Source: Chloroflexota bacterium (GTDB lineage Bacteria > Chloroflexota > Dormibacteria > Dormibacterales > Dormibacteraceae). Taken from it: a DNA stretch of 38,769 nt. Below the pieces are notes generated by a model. That model did not search any database and was not told where the DNA came from. It worked only from the letters and a program-made list of their open reading frames with translations. A program made the position numbers and the translations under genes. Shown one piece after another: positions 8,059-16,261 of the stretch. The DNA is taken from positions 1-38,769 of the forward strand of contig VBGP01000026.1 in assembly GCA_005880795.1 (NCBI GenBank). The letters run 5' to 3'. Every line of letters begins with the position of its first letter. The first letter of the stretch is position 1.

Positions 8059-8091
8059 CGTAGTTCCCAGGACCAGAAGGACCCGAACGCC

Positions 8092-8976
8092 GTGAGCATC
8101 TTCGCAGCGGCGTTCGGGTTCGGGCTCGTCAGCATGTCGGTGATCGCCGTCGCGGCGGTCGGGTTCACGATGCAGTTCGGTATCACGAACATGATCAACC
8201 TGGCGTACGGGCAGGTGATGATCTCGTCCGCCTACGTCGCGTACTACATCAACCGTGCCGGCGTCACGATCTGGGTCGGGATGATTGCCGGGGCGGTCTT
8301 CGGCGCCGTCTTCTCATTTCTTCTGAACCGTCTCGTCTATGCGCCGTTTCAACGCAAGGGCACATCCCACATCGGGATGGTGATCGTCTCGCTCGCCGTC
8401 TCGCTGATGCTGGCCAACCTGCTGCTGCCGATCGTGGGTTACTTCAGCGTCTCGTACCAGGAGCACGCCGGAAACCTGGTTCGCCTTGGCGACATCGTCG
8501 TGACGAACAACCAGATCGCGATCATCCTGCTGTCTGTGGCGCTGATGCTCGGCATCCACGCGCTGCTTCGCTACACACGCCTCGGCAAGGCGATGCGGGC
8601 GACAGCCGCCAACCCGACGCTGGCGCGTAACTGCGGCATTCCCACGCAGCGCGTGATCGACATGGTGTGGCTCATCACGGGAGCTCTCTGCGGCCTCGCC
8701 GGAGTCATCGCGGCGTTGAACTCGGACTCGTTTGTGATCGCGAGCGGGGCCGGCTTTCTCATCACCGCGCTGGCCGCCGCCGTCCTCGGTGGCGCGGGCC
8801 AGCCGTACGGCGCAATGATCGGTGCGGTGATCATCGGCCTCATCACCGAGCTCAGCGCCGCCGCCTGGTCGCCCGAGTACAAAGAGGTCGTGGCGTTCGG
8901 CGTCCTCGTCCTGGTCATGGTCCTGCGGCCACAGGGACTGCTGGCGAAACGCGGGGCGCTGGCGGCAGCCGGATGA
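8092..8976 (+). CDS. livH: Branched-chain-type ABC transporter permease (LivH-like)
   Basis: The 294-residue integral membrane protein has about eight helices in the LivH pattern. FGITNMINLAYGQVMI lies near the N-terminus, the cytoplasmic coupling helix is RLGKAMRATAANP, and the C-terminal repeat contains GFLITALAAAVLGG, ending in VLVMVLRPQGLLAKRG. It forms half of the membrane pore with the next gene. GTG 8092 is the start, 33 bases after the binding protein. The stop overlaps the livM ATG (ATGA, 8973-8976). Confidence 0.92.
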   Translation: MSIFAAAFGFGLVSMSVIAVAAVGFTMQFGITNMINLAYGQVMISSAYVAYYINRAGVTIWVGMIAGAVFGAVFSFLLNRLVYAPFQRKGTSHIGMVIVSLAVSLMLANLLLPIVGYFSVSYQEHAGNLVRLGDIVVTNNQIAIILLSVALMLGIHALLRYTRLGKAMRATAANPTLARNCGIPTQRVIDMVWLITGALCGLAGVIAALNSDSFVIASGAGFLITALAAAVLGGAGQPYGAMIGAVIIGLITELSAAAWSPEYKEVVAFGVLVLVMVLRPQGLLAKRGALAAAG

Positions 8977-9968
8977 ACACGTACTACGCGGCCAACCTTT
9001 TGATCTACGCGGGCGTCGACATCATCGCCGTCCTCGCCCTCAATCTCCAGTTCGGCGTTTCGGGCATCGTCAACTTCAGCTTCATCGTGTTCCAGGCAGC
9101 CGGCGCGTACGCCGCCGCCGTCCTCTCGATGCCGCCCCACACCGCCGCCGACTACAGCTTCCAGGTCTATTTCGGCGGGTACCAGCTGCCGTTCCCGATC
9201 CCCTGGATCGGCGGGGCGCTCGCTGGGGGCGTGCTTGCGATCCCGGTCGGGCTCGTGGTGCTGAGGAAGCTGCGCAGCGACTATCAGGCCATCGCGCTGC
9301 TGGTGACGTCGATCATCGCGAACACAGTGATCAACAACGCCCGTCCGTTCCTCAACGGCGCGGCTGGCCTCGCGCTTGTGCCCCAACCGCTGCAGGACCA
9401 GGTCGACACCAACACGGATTCCTACCTTTACCTGTACATCGCGCTGACGGCGGTCTGCGTCGGCCTCGTGTGGTTTCTCGCAGCGCGAATCGTCAACTCG
9501 CCGTACGGCCGCACGCTGCGCGCCATGCGCGAGCACGAGCTGGCGGCCACCGCGCTGGGCAAGAATCCGGTCGCGTTGAAAATGACAATGTTCATGGTCG
9601 GCGGCGCCATCGCGGGCCTTTCGGGCGCGATCCTGGTCGGTTTCCTCACCGTGTGGGCTCCGTCGACCTGGCTGTATCCAGAGACGATCATTCTGTTCGC
9701 CGCGTTGATCGTCGGCGGCCGGGGCAACAACCTCGGTGCCATCCTCGGCGCCCTGCTCGTGCCGGTCGGCTTCGAGGAGGTCACGCGGCAACTGATCCGG
9801 ATGAACGTCGGACCGCCAAACGTCATCCCGGCGCTCGAGTGGGTCGCGATTGGGCTGTTCATCCTCGGCTTTCTCTGGTTCCGGCCCGAAGGCGTCCGGC
9901 CCGAGCCCCGTCACGTCTTCGAAGGCAGCCCCGAAACGGAGCTGGTGGAAAATGTCGGCACAGCCTGA
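8973..9968 (+). CDS. livM: Branched-chain-type ABC transporter permease (LivM-like)
   Basis: The 331-residue protein carries the second permease signature: VLALNLQFGVSGIVNFSFI near the N-terminus, SPYGRTLRAMREHELAATAL as coupling loop, and ETIILFAALIVGGRGNNLGA in the last third. A roughly 70-residue insert with YFGGYQLPFP follows the second helix and is probably exposed outside. The start ATG 8973 overlaps livH. The C-terminal tail overlaps the livG start by 17 bases. With livH it makes the heterodimeric channel. Confidence 0.92.
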   Translation: MNTYYAANLLIYAGVDIIAVLALNLQFGVSGIVNFSFIVFQAAGAYAAAVLSMPPHTAADYSFQVYFGGYQLPFPIPWIGGALAGGVLAIPVGLVVLRKLRSDYQAIALLVTSIIANTVINNARPFLNGAAGLALVPQPLQDQVDTNTDSYLYLYIALTAVCVGLVWFLAARIVNSPYGRTLRAMREHELAATALGKNPVALKMTMFMVGGAIAGLSGAILVGFLTVWAPSTWLYPETIILFAALIVGGRGNNLGAILGALLVPVGFEEVTRQLIRMNVGPPNVIPALEWVAIGLFILGFLWFRPEGVRPEPRHVFEGSPETELVENVGTA

Positions 9969-10725
9969 CCAGCGGATGCTGGTCGCGGAAGACATCAGCC
10001 GCCACTTCGAAGGCATGCACGCCGTCGACGGCGTCTCGCTCGCGGTGCCGAGAGGAAAGATCACGGGCTTGATCGGACCGAACGGCGCCGGCAAATCCAC
10101 ATTCATGGCCGTCGTTGCCGGCACGCTTCCGGCGAGCAGCGGCACGATCCGGTTCGAGGGCGAGGACATCACGCGACTTCCGACATACACGCGCGCACGT
10201 CGTGGGCTCGTGCGCACCTTCCAGCTTCCATCGGAATTTGCGCGACTGACAGTCCTGGAGAACCTTCTCGTGGCAGCGCCTCATCACCGCGGAGACTCGC
10301 TGTTTGGGGCGCTGATGGGAAAGCGGTACTGGCTCAAAGACGAGGAGACGCTCGTCGACGAGGCGCGCGGCCTGCTCAAACGCTTCGGCATGAGCGCGAA
10401 GGAGTCTGACTACGCGGGGCTGATGAGCGGTGGGCAGAAACGACTCCTCGAGATCATGCGCGCGCTGATGCTGCATCCCCGTTGCCTCTTGCTCGACGAG
10501 CCGATGTCCGGCGTCCATCCGAGAGTTGTCGAGCAGATCCAGTACTACCTCCAGTCACTTCGCGCCGACGGCTTGACGATCCTGATGGTCGAGCACGAGC
10601 TGCACCTCGTCGAGCAGCTGTGCGACTCGGTGTTCGTGATGGCGCAGGGAAAGCTCATAGGCAGCGGGACCATGGCCAGCCTGCGGCGCCAGCGGGAGAT
10701 TGTCGACGCTTACCTTGTTGGATAG
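9952..10725 (+). CDS. livG: ABC transporter ATP-binding protein (LivG-like)
   Basis: This 257-residue ATPase has Walker A GPNGAGKST (42-50), signature LMSGGQKRLLEI, Walker B CLLLDEPMSG and the switch histidine in MVEHELHLVE. The TYTRARRGLVRTFQ segment and the long middle insertion (HHRGDSLFGALMGKRYW) are typical of LivG rather than LivF. ATG 9952 was chosen because it lies just before the fold; a longer frame from 9850 would duplicate livM coding sequence. It powers the importer from the cytoplasmic face. Confidence 0.92.
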   Translation: MSAQPDQRMLVAEDISRHFEGMHAVDGVSLAVPRGKITGLIGPNGAGKSTFMAVVAGTLPASSGTIRFEGEDITRLPTYTRARRGLVRTFQLPSEFARLTVLENLLVAAPHHRGDSLFGALMGKRYWLKDEETLVDEARGLLKRFGMSAKESDYAGLMSGGQKRLLEIMRALMLHPRCLLLDEPMSGVHPRVVEQIQYYLQSLRADGLTILMVEHELHLVEQLCDSVFVMAQGKLIGSGTMASLRRQREIVDAYLVG

Positions 10726-11515
10726 GCAGCCCGCGGTTGCGCACTCGCGGCCGGCTCCGAGCCTGCGCGCGGAGGGAATCACGTCCGGTTACGGAGGCGT
10801 CCCGGTGATTCGCGATGTATCGATCGCGGTCGGCCCGGAGGAGATCGTCGCCGTGATCGGGCCCAACGGGGCGGGCAAGAGCACGCTGCTCAAGAGCCTC
10901 ATCGGAATCCTGCGGGTGACGCAGGGACGGGTGCTCCTCGGCGACCAGGACGTGACCAACCATCCGCCCGAGGAGCTGGCCCGCCGGGGGGTGGGCTACG
11001 TGCCTCAGGTCAACGACATCTTCGAACCGCTCACGGTGCTCGAGAACCTCGAGATGGGCGGCTACCTGCTTGCGCCGGCTCGAATTCGCCACCGCGTCGA
11101 GGAAGTCGGCCAGGTCTTCCCCGCGCTGCCTCCGATGTTCAAGCGACGCGCAGACAAGCTGAGTGGCGGAGAGCGAAAGATGCTGGCCATCGCCCGCGTG
11201 CTGATGCTCGACCCGAAGGTGCTGATCCTCGACGAGCCGACCGCGAACCTCAGCCCCAAGCTCGCCGACGCTCTGCTGAGCGAGGACGTGAAGCGGCTTG
11301 CGGGCGCCGGCAAGGCGGTTCTGCTGGTCGAGCAGCGGGCGCGGGCGGCGCTGCAGATCGCCACCTGGACGAGCGTCCTGGTCTCCGGTGCGACGAGGCT
11401 CGAAGGCCCACCTCGGGACCTCCTGCAGCGCGCGGATTTCGAAGAGTTGTTTTTGGGCGCCGCACCCGGAAGGTCAGCGGCTCAGCAAGACGAGGAGGAG
11501 AACGAAAAGAAATGA
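10700..11515 (+). CDS. livF: ABC transporter ATP-binding protein (LivF-like)
   Basis: This 271-residue ATPase has Walker A GPNGAGKST, the LivF-typical RRGVGYVPQVNDIFEPLTV segment, signature KLSGGERKMLAIARVL, Walker B VLILDEPTANLSP and LLVEQ at the switch. The C-terminal tail is acidic and lysine-rich. No ATG lies before the domain. TTG 10700 (overlapping livG by 26 bases, after a GGGAG-like site) is the likeliest start, with TTG 10715 as an alternative. The stop overlaps the next ATG (ATGA, 11512-11515), so transport and the following enzymes are translated together. Confidence 0.9.
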   Translation: MSTLTLLDRQPAVAHSRPAPSLRAEGITSGYGGVPVIRDVSIAVGPEEIVAVIGPNGAGKSTLLKSLIGILRVTQGRVLLGDQDVTNHPPEELARRGVGYVPQVNDIFEPLTVLENLEMGGYLLAPARIRHRVEEVGQVFPALPPMFKRRADKLSGGERKMLAIARVLMLDPKVLILDEPTANLSPKLADALLSEDVKRLAGAGKAVLLVEQRARAALQIATWTSVLVSGATRLEGPPRDLLQRADFEELFLGAAPGRSAAQQDEEENEKK

Positions 11516-12384
11516 GACTGGTCACTTTCCGTGTTGACGGTGGATCGCGCCTGGGCGTGGTGCGCGACGACGACGAGGTGGTGGAGCTGAGCGAACCCGC
11601 GGACATGCTCTCGCTCATCGACGCGGGCGACGGAGGTCTCGCGGCGGCCCGGTCGGCGCTTTCGTCTTCGCGGGCAAAGGCCCGCCGGCTGGCCGACCTC
11701 GAGCTGCTCTCCCCCATCCCCGAGCCCCGGGGCAACGTGATTGCGATCGGCCGCAACTACCAGAAACACGCGGAGGAGTCCGCGCGGAAGGAAGGTTATG
11801 AACCGCAACCGCCAACCGTCTTCACCAAAGCCATCACCTCGTTGACCGAGCCGTTCGCAGACATCGCCATCGACCCCGCCATCAGCGACAAGATCGACTG
11901 GGAGGCGGAGCTCGCGGTCGTGATCGGGAGACGTGGGGCGAACATAAAACGGACGGACGCACGCGCTCATGTCTTCGGCTACACAGTCCTCAACGACGTG
12001 ACAGCGCGCGACATCCAGAACGAATGGGGCGGTCAGTACTTCAAAGGCAAGAGCCTCGACCGCACATGCCCCACCGGCCCCTGGATCGTCACGACCGACG
12101 AGCTCAAGGAGCCGCAGAGGCTCGGGGTGAGATTGCGTCTCAATGGAAAGCTCGAGCAGGACGGCAACACCAGGGACATGATCTACCCCGTGGACGCCAT
12201 CATCGAGTGGGTCTCGAAAGGCATGACCCTGCTCCCCGGTGCGATCATCGCGACCGGAACTCCAGATGGCGTCGGTTTTTGGCGCACGCCATCTGAGACT
12301 CTGCATCCCGGCGACGTCATGGAGACGGAGGTCGAAGGCATCGGCAAGTTGCGCAATCGAATCGTGGCGGCATCTCGGGATTGA
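11512..12384 (+). CDS. Fumarylacetoacetate hydrolase (FAH) family protein
   Basis: The 290-residue protein has a small N-terminal domain (1-70) and the FAH catalytic fold: NVIAIGRNYQKHAEE, a metal-binding DWEAELAVVIG, FGYTVLNDVTARDIQ, KSLDRTCPTGPW and ATGTPDGVGFW. Members hydrolyse or decarboxylate beta-diketo acids, or act as 2-hydroxyhepta-2,4-dienedioate isomerase or oxaloacetate decarboxylase, using Mg2+ or Mn2+. Position between an importer and a pyruvate-aldolase-family gene favours a step in breakdown of the imported acid (inference). Both ends overlap neighbours (ATGA at the start, TTGA at the stop). Confidence 0.92.
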   Translation: MRLVTFRVDGGSRLGVVRDDDEVVELSEPADMLSLIDAGDGGLAAARSALSSSRAKARRLADLELLSPIPEPRGNVIAIGRNYQKHAEESARKEGYEPQPPTVFTKAITSLTEPFADIAIDPAISDKIDWEAELAVVIGRRGANIKRTDARAHVFGYTVLNDVTARDIQNEWGGQYFKGKSLDRTCPTGPWIVTTDELKEPQRLGVRLRLNGKLEQDGNTRDMIYPVDAIIEWVSKGMTLLPGAIIATGTPDGVGFWRTPSETLHPGDVMETEVEGIGKLRNRIVAASRD

Positions 12385-13280
12385 AACTCGACGAGCTGTC
12401 TGGCGTCCTCATCGCATTGGCGTCTCCACTCAAGCGCGACGGCACTGTGGATGAGCCGGGTGTCGCCCGGCTCGTGGAGCATGTGCTGGCCGGAGGGGTC
12501 GACGGTTTACTCGCGCTCGGCTCGACCGGAGAGACCGCGTCGCTCGACGAGAAGGCGCGCCGGACGGTACTCACCGCCGTCGTCCAAGCTGCCCAGGGCA
12601 AAGTCCCAGTCATCTGCGGTGTCGCGCAAAGCCACCTTGCCGCGGCGCGTGTCGAGGTCGAGGCCGCGGCGCAGCTGGGCGCGGATGCGGCCCTCGTCGC
12701 CCCGCCTTATTACTACCCGACGGACCAGGTCGGCGTGCTGGAGTTCTACCGGCAGCTTGCCGATGGCGCTGCGCTTCCCCTGATGCTCTACAACATCCCG
12801 CAGTTCACCAAGGTCATAGCGGAACCGGCCTCCGTCGCCACGCTCGCGCGCGAAGGAACGATCAAGGGGATCAAAGACTCGAGTCGTGACTTCGAGTACT
12901 TCGAAGGTCTATGCGTCGCGACGCGAGACATCGCCGGATTCCGAATCTTCACCGGCAGCGACACGATGCTGCTCGCGTCGCTTGCGATGGGCGGGGCGGG
13001 CACGATCTGCGGCGCGGGCAACGTCGCACCGGATTGGGTGGTGCGCATCTACAACGAATTCATGCGCGGCGACCTGGAGGCCGCGCGCGCCGCCCAGGAC
13101 AGGCTTTACGCGCTGGTCAGCGCCGTGCGCGAAGGGGTGTTCCCGCTGGCGATCAAAGCGGCGCTGCACATGCTGGGGATCTGCGAACCGTGGTCCGCCC
13201 CGCCAGTGCGCAGGCTTGACGACCGCCTCGAGGCGCGCCTCCGCGAGCGCCTCCAAACATTCGGGCTGCTGCGCGACTAG
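12381..13280 (+). CDS. Dihydrodipicolinate synthase (DHDPS/N-acetylneuraminate lyase) family aldolase
   Basis: A 299-residue class I aldolase-fold protein. LGSTGE (46-51), Tyr137 in YNIPQFT and Schiff-base Lys165 in IKGIKDSS are all in place. The enzyme should make or cleave a pyruvate adduct, or dehydrate a 2-keto-3-deoxy acid. Since it is the last gene of a GntR-controlled import/catabolic operon, a degradative role is more likely than lysine synthesis (inference). The start is TTG 12381, overlapping the FAH stop as TTGA. The stop overlaps the convergent glycosyltransferase stop in CTAG. Confidence 0.9.
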   Translation: MKLDELSGVLIALASPLKRDGTVDEPGVARLVEHVLAGGVDGLLALGSTGETASLDEKARRTVLTAVVQAAQGKVPVICGVAQSHLAAARVEVEAAAQLGADAALVAPPYYYPTDQVGVLEFYRQLADGAALPLMLYNIPQFTKVIAEPASVATLAREGTIKGIKDSSRDFEYFEGLCVATRDIAGFRIFTGSDTMLLASLAMGGAGTICGAGNVAPDWVVRIYNEFMRGDLEAARAAQDRLYALVSAVREGVFPLAIKAALHMLGICEPWSAPPVRRLDDRLEARLRERLQTFGLLRD

Positions 13281-15202
13281 GAAGCCGGCTGGGTCAGGTC
13301 GTAGACCGTTACGCCGTCCACGGTCGTGGCGATGAAATGCTGGCTCACCCAGGCCTGGATCTCGCTGCTCGAGCCGCTCCCCCCTCGGATTCCTCCCGCG
13401 ATGAAGTAATGAATCTGTCCCTGGCTCACGTAGCTCTCGAACTGGGCCAGGGTCGGTGCAGGGTCTGACCCGTTGAACCCGCCGATGGCCATCACAGGCT
13501 TGCCCGTTGCCAGCTCGTAGCCCGCCGCCGAATTGGCGTCGATCGTTGCCGCAACCCAGCGATAGCGCCCGGCGCCGGCCTCGAGCAGCGACGTCAGCTG
13601 CGCTCCTGGCCGGCTTGCGTTTAGAAAGGTGCCGCCGCCGGCACCGGCCCGCGCCTGGCCGGGAAGGCCGCCTGCGTTGGGTGGCGGGCCAAAACCACCG
13701 GGTGTCCCCCTCAATCCCGCGGGCGCGTTCCCTGGCCCCAGGCTCGCGGTCTGCGCGGACGGGCCCGCACTTGGAATGGCGCCGGCGTGAGCGGTGGTCA
13801 CAGTGTCGAAGGTGTAGGCGGCCGGTCCGGCCAGCGCCGCAACCAAAGCGGCAGCCGCCACGCCGACGGCAAGCGAGCGTGCCGGCAGCGGACCGGCCGC
13901 GATCATCGCAGCCGCGCCGAGGCCGATCGCCAGGATCGCGACCTTCAGGTATGGATTCCAGTCGGGCGTCCGGCCCAGCAGCACGAAGGCCCACAGCGAT
14001 GTTGCCGCCAGCGCGGAGGCGAGGAAGAGCCGGGCGATCCAGCTGCTTCGCCGTTTCCACAGCTCGACCGAGCCGGCCCCAACGAGCGCGCCGATGGCCG
14101 GCGCAAGGGCGATCGAGTAGTAGGGGTGGATGATGCCCTGCGCGAAGCTGAACACCGCGCCCGTGATCAGCAGATAGCCGCCCCACATCAGGTAAGACGC
14201 GCGCGCGAGGTCGGAGCGCTGTGCGCGAAGGGTGATCCAGAGACCGGCGGCCATGAGGATGAGGGCGGCGGGGATGAGCCACGAGATCTGACCGCCGAAC
14301 TCATTCAGAAAGAGCCGGCTCCACCCAGTCAGACCCCAGCGGGACCCGACTGCGCCGAGGCCGCCCACGCTGCCGACCTCATTGCCGGTGATGCGGCCGA
14401 CGCCGTTGTAACCGAAGATCAGGTTCAAGAGGCTGTTGTTCTGGGATCCTCCGATGTAAGGGCGGTCCGCGCTCGGCCACAGCTCGACCACGGCGACCCA
14501 CCAGCCGGAGGCGAGCACCAGGGCGAAGCCCGCGATCACGAGCTGCTTGATTCGGCGCAGCAATCGCGGGCGTCCCAGGGCGAGGTAGATGAGGACGACC
14601 ACCGGCACCACGACGAATGCCTGCAGCATCTTGGCCAGAAAACCGGTGCCGATCAGAGCCGCGGCCAGAACGAGCCACCTGGTCGAACCGCTTTCCACCG
14701 CGCGCAAAGTCGCGTACGCGCCGCCGGTGAGCAGGAGCACGAGCAGCGCGTCGGGGTTGTTGTAGCGAAACATCAGCGCGGCGACAGGGGTCAGGGCTAC
14801 CACAGCCCCGGCGATCAAGCCCGCCGCGGAGCCGAACCACCGCCGCACGGCGACGAACACGAGGGCGACGGTCGCGACGCCCTCGAGTGCCTGCGGCACC
14901 AGCACGCTCCACTCGTTGAACCCGAACAGGCGCGCTGAGATCTCCATGACCCAGAGAAACGCGGGCGACTTGTCGACGGTGATGAAGTTCGACGCGTCGA
15001 GCGAGCCGAAGAAGAACGCTTTCCAGTTGGTCGCGCCGGCCTCCACCGCGGCTGCGTAATACGCATTCGCCCAACCGTTCCGGTCCAACCCTGACATGTA
15101 GAGGACGAAGGTGACGACCATCAGGACCGCGAACGAAAAACGTGCCCATATGACGTTGAGGGCCTGACTGGGAACCGCACGCGGGAACGCGATGGCTGAC
15201 AT
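13277..15202 (-). CDS. GT39/ArnT-type polyprenyl-phosphate glycosyltransferase (YkcB-like)
   Basis: A 641-residue membrane protein of the PMT/ArnT superfamily, which transfers sugars from polyprenyl-phosphate carriers to extracellular acceptors. The N-terminal helix is followed by GLDRNGWANAYYAAAV and VDKSPAFLWVMEISARLFG, the acidic loop motifs of this family. About a dozen helices follow. A Gly/Pro/Ala-rich linker then leads to a soluble C-terminal domain (GGFNGSDPAPTLAQFESYV, HYFIAGG) like the YkcA/B C-terminal domain of Gram-positive bacteria. The acceptor is unknown. The gene stands alone, convergent with the aldolase and divergent from the kinase. Confidence 0.88.
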   Translation of the reverse strand: MSAIAFPRAVPSQALNVIWARFSFAVLMVVTFVLYMSGLDRNGWANAYYAAAVEAGATNWKAFFFGSLDASNFITVDKSPAFLWVMEISARLFGFNEWSVLVPQALEGVATVALVFVAVRRWFGSAAGLIAGAVVALTPVAALMFRYNNPDALLVLLLTGGAYATLRAVESGSTRWLVLAAALIGTGFLAKMLQAFVVVPVVVLIYLALGRPRLLRRIKQLVIAGFALVLASGWWVAVVELWPSADRPYIGGSQNNSLLNLIFGYNGVGRITGNEVGSVGGLGAVGSRWGLTGWSRLFLNEFGGQISWLIPAALILMAAGLWITLRAQRSDLARASYLMWGGYLLITGAVFSFAQGIIHPYYSIALAPAIGALVGAGSVELWKRRSSWIARLFLASALAATSLWAFVLLGRTPDWNPYLKVAILAIGLGAAAMIAAGPLPARSLAVGVAAAALVAALAGPAAYTFDTVTTAHAGAIPSAGPSAQTASLGPGNAPAGLRGTPGGFGPPPNAGGLPGQARAGAGGGTFLNASRPGAQLTSLLEAGAGRYRWVAATIDANSAAGYELATGKPVMAIGGFNGSDPAPTLAQFESYVSQGQIHYFIAGGIRGGSGSSSEIQAWVSQHFIATTVDGVTVYDLTQPAS

Positions 15203-15270
15203 GCCGCCACTTTCTCGTCACCGCATCAGCACGGGGTTGGAGGCGGCTGAGAGATCACTTGGAGGAGACG

Positions 15271-15293
15271 GCCATACGCTCGATGCGTATGGC
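15271..15293. repeat. Perfect 9-bp inverted repeat in a divergent intergenic region
   Basis: GCCATACGC, a five-base loop (TCGAT), then GCGTATGGC form a perfect hairpin. It lies 69 bases upstream of the glycosyltransferase start and about 130 bases before the likely kinase start. No T-run follows on either strand, so it is not an ordinary terminator. An operator or a structured 5' leader is possible. The rest of the 219-base gap (15203-15421) holds the second repeat described separately and no gene that I can see. Confidence 0.5.
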
Positions 15294-15371
15294 TCACCCC
15301 CCAACAGCCATGCCGAGTGACCCACTCCCCGGCTCGTCGAATCATGGCCGGCCGCGGTGGCAGCGGCCAGA

Positions 15372-15410
15372 CGCAATTGCATGAATTGCGGGTACCGCAA
15401 TTGAGGTACC
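15372..15410 (+). promoter_or_regulatory. Nested inverted repeats upstream of the PfkB kinase
   Basis: AATTGCGG (15384-15391), spacer GTA, CCGCAATT (15395-15402) is a perfect 8-base inverted repeat. It shares its left arm with another repeat: CGCAATT (15372-15378), five bases, AATTGCG (15384-15390). GGTACC flanks the right-hand unit on both sides (15391-15396 and 15405-15410). The block ends 11 bases before the likely kinase start. Two overlapping operators for one dimeric regulator would fit; no regulator gene lies next to it. Confidence 0.5.
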
Positions 15411-15421
15411 GTCGTCAGGTC

Positions 15422-16261
15422 TTGATCGTCTCCATCGGCGACCTCGTGCTCGACATCGCGATCGTCCCCGACGGCCCGCTCGAGCCGGACGACGATTCAC
15501 CCGCGAAGATCAGCATCGGAGGCGGGGGCCAGGCCGCGAACTTCTGTGCCTGGATGGCCGCCCTGGGGGAACCGGTCAGGCTCGTGACGAGGGTTGGCGA
15601 TGACGAAACTGGACGACGGCTGGTCGCCGACCTCGAATCGCGCGGTGTCGAGGTGCGTGCGACGTGGGCGCAGGAACCGACCGGCGCGATCGCAGTTCTG
15701 GTCGGCCCCGATGGCCGCCGCACCATGGCCACCCAGCGCGGGGCCAGCGTCGGCCTCAGCCCTGAGGACCTCGACGAGGCGTGGTTTCGCGACGCCCGTC
15801 TCCTGCATGTTCCAGCCTACTCGCTGTTCGTGGAACCGATCGCCAGCGCCACACGAGCCGCGATCGGCGTGGTACGCGACGCGGGCGGAATGCTCGCGGT
15901 CGATCTTTCATCCGCCGCCGGCCTTCGGGCCTACGGACCTTCACGGATGGCTTATGTCCTGGCGCGGCTCAAGCCAGAGGTTCTATTCGCCACCGAAGCA
16001 GAGTCTTCGACACTTGCCGTGCCCCTGCAAAGTCTCGCCCAGGTGCCTGTCCTGAAGCTCGGACCCGCGGGCTGCAGGGTATTCGGCCAGACCATCGCAG
16101 CGCCAGACGTGAAGGCGATCGACCCTACCGGCGCCGGCGATGCCTTTGCAGCCGCCTTCTGCGCCGCGTGGCTGCGCGGCGCCCCGCCTGTCGAGGCCGC
16201 GTCGAGCGCCGTGCAGGCCGCCTCGCAGTCGGTGCTTCTCGCGGGAGCGCGGCCGAGCTGA
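15422..16261 (+). CDS. psuK: PfkB-family sugar/nucleoside kinase, probable pseudouridine kinase
   Basis: A 279-residue ribokinase-fold enzyme. GGGGQAANFCAWMAALG is the N-terminal PfkB signature, and DPTGAGDAFAAAF carries the catalytic Asp and anion hole. With the overlapping pseudouridine-phosphate glycosidase gene it probably phosphorylates pseudouridine to pseudouridine 5'-phosphate. The substrate is inferred from that partner, not from a diagnostic residue. TTG 15422 was chosen because the fold begins at IVSIGDLVLDI. TTG 15401, ATG 15344 and GTG 15317 are in frame upstream but would include the inverted repeats. Confidence 0.82.
   Translation: MIVSIGDLVLDIAIVPDGPLEPDDDSPAKISIGGGGQAANFCAWMAALGEPVRLVTRVGDDETGRRLVADLESRGVEVRATWAQEPTGAIAVLVGPDGRRTMATQRGASVGLSPEDLDEAWFRDARLLHVPAYSLFVEPIASATRAAIGVVRDAGGMLAVDLSSAAGLRAYGPSRMAYVLARLKPEVLFATEAESSTLAVPLQSLAQVPVLKLGPAGCRVFGQTIAAPDVKAIDPTGAGDAFAAAFCAAWLRGAPPVEAASSAVQAASQSVLLAGARPS

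Noticed and set aside
8571-10217. Long 548-codon open frame on the minus strand
   Set aside because: It is antisense to livH, livM and livG, which have clear family motifs. High G+C content makes long open frames in the complementary strand common, and its composition (Arg/Asp/His-rich) is typical of such shadows.
12909-14282. 457-codon minus-strand open frame
   Set aside because: It is a shadow of the DHDPS-family gene and of the glycosyltransferase in another frame, with no recognisable domain.
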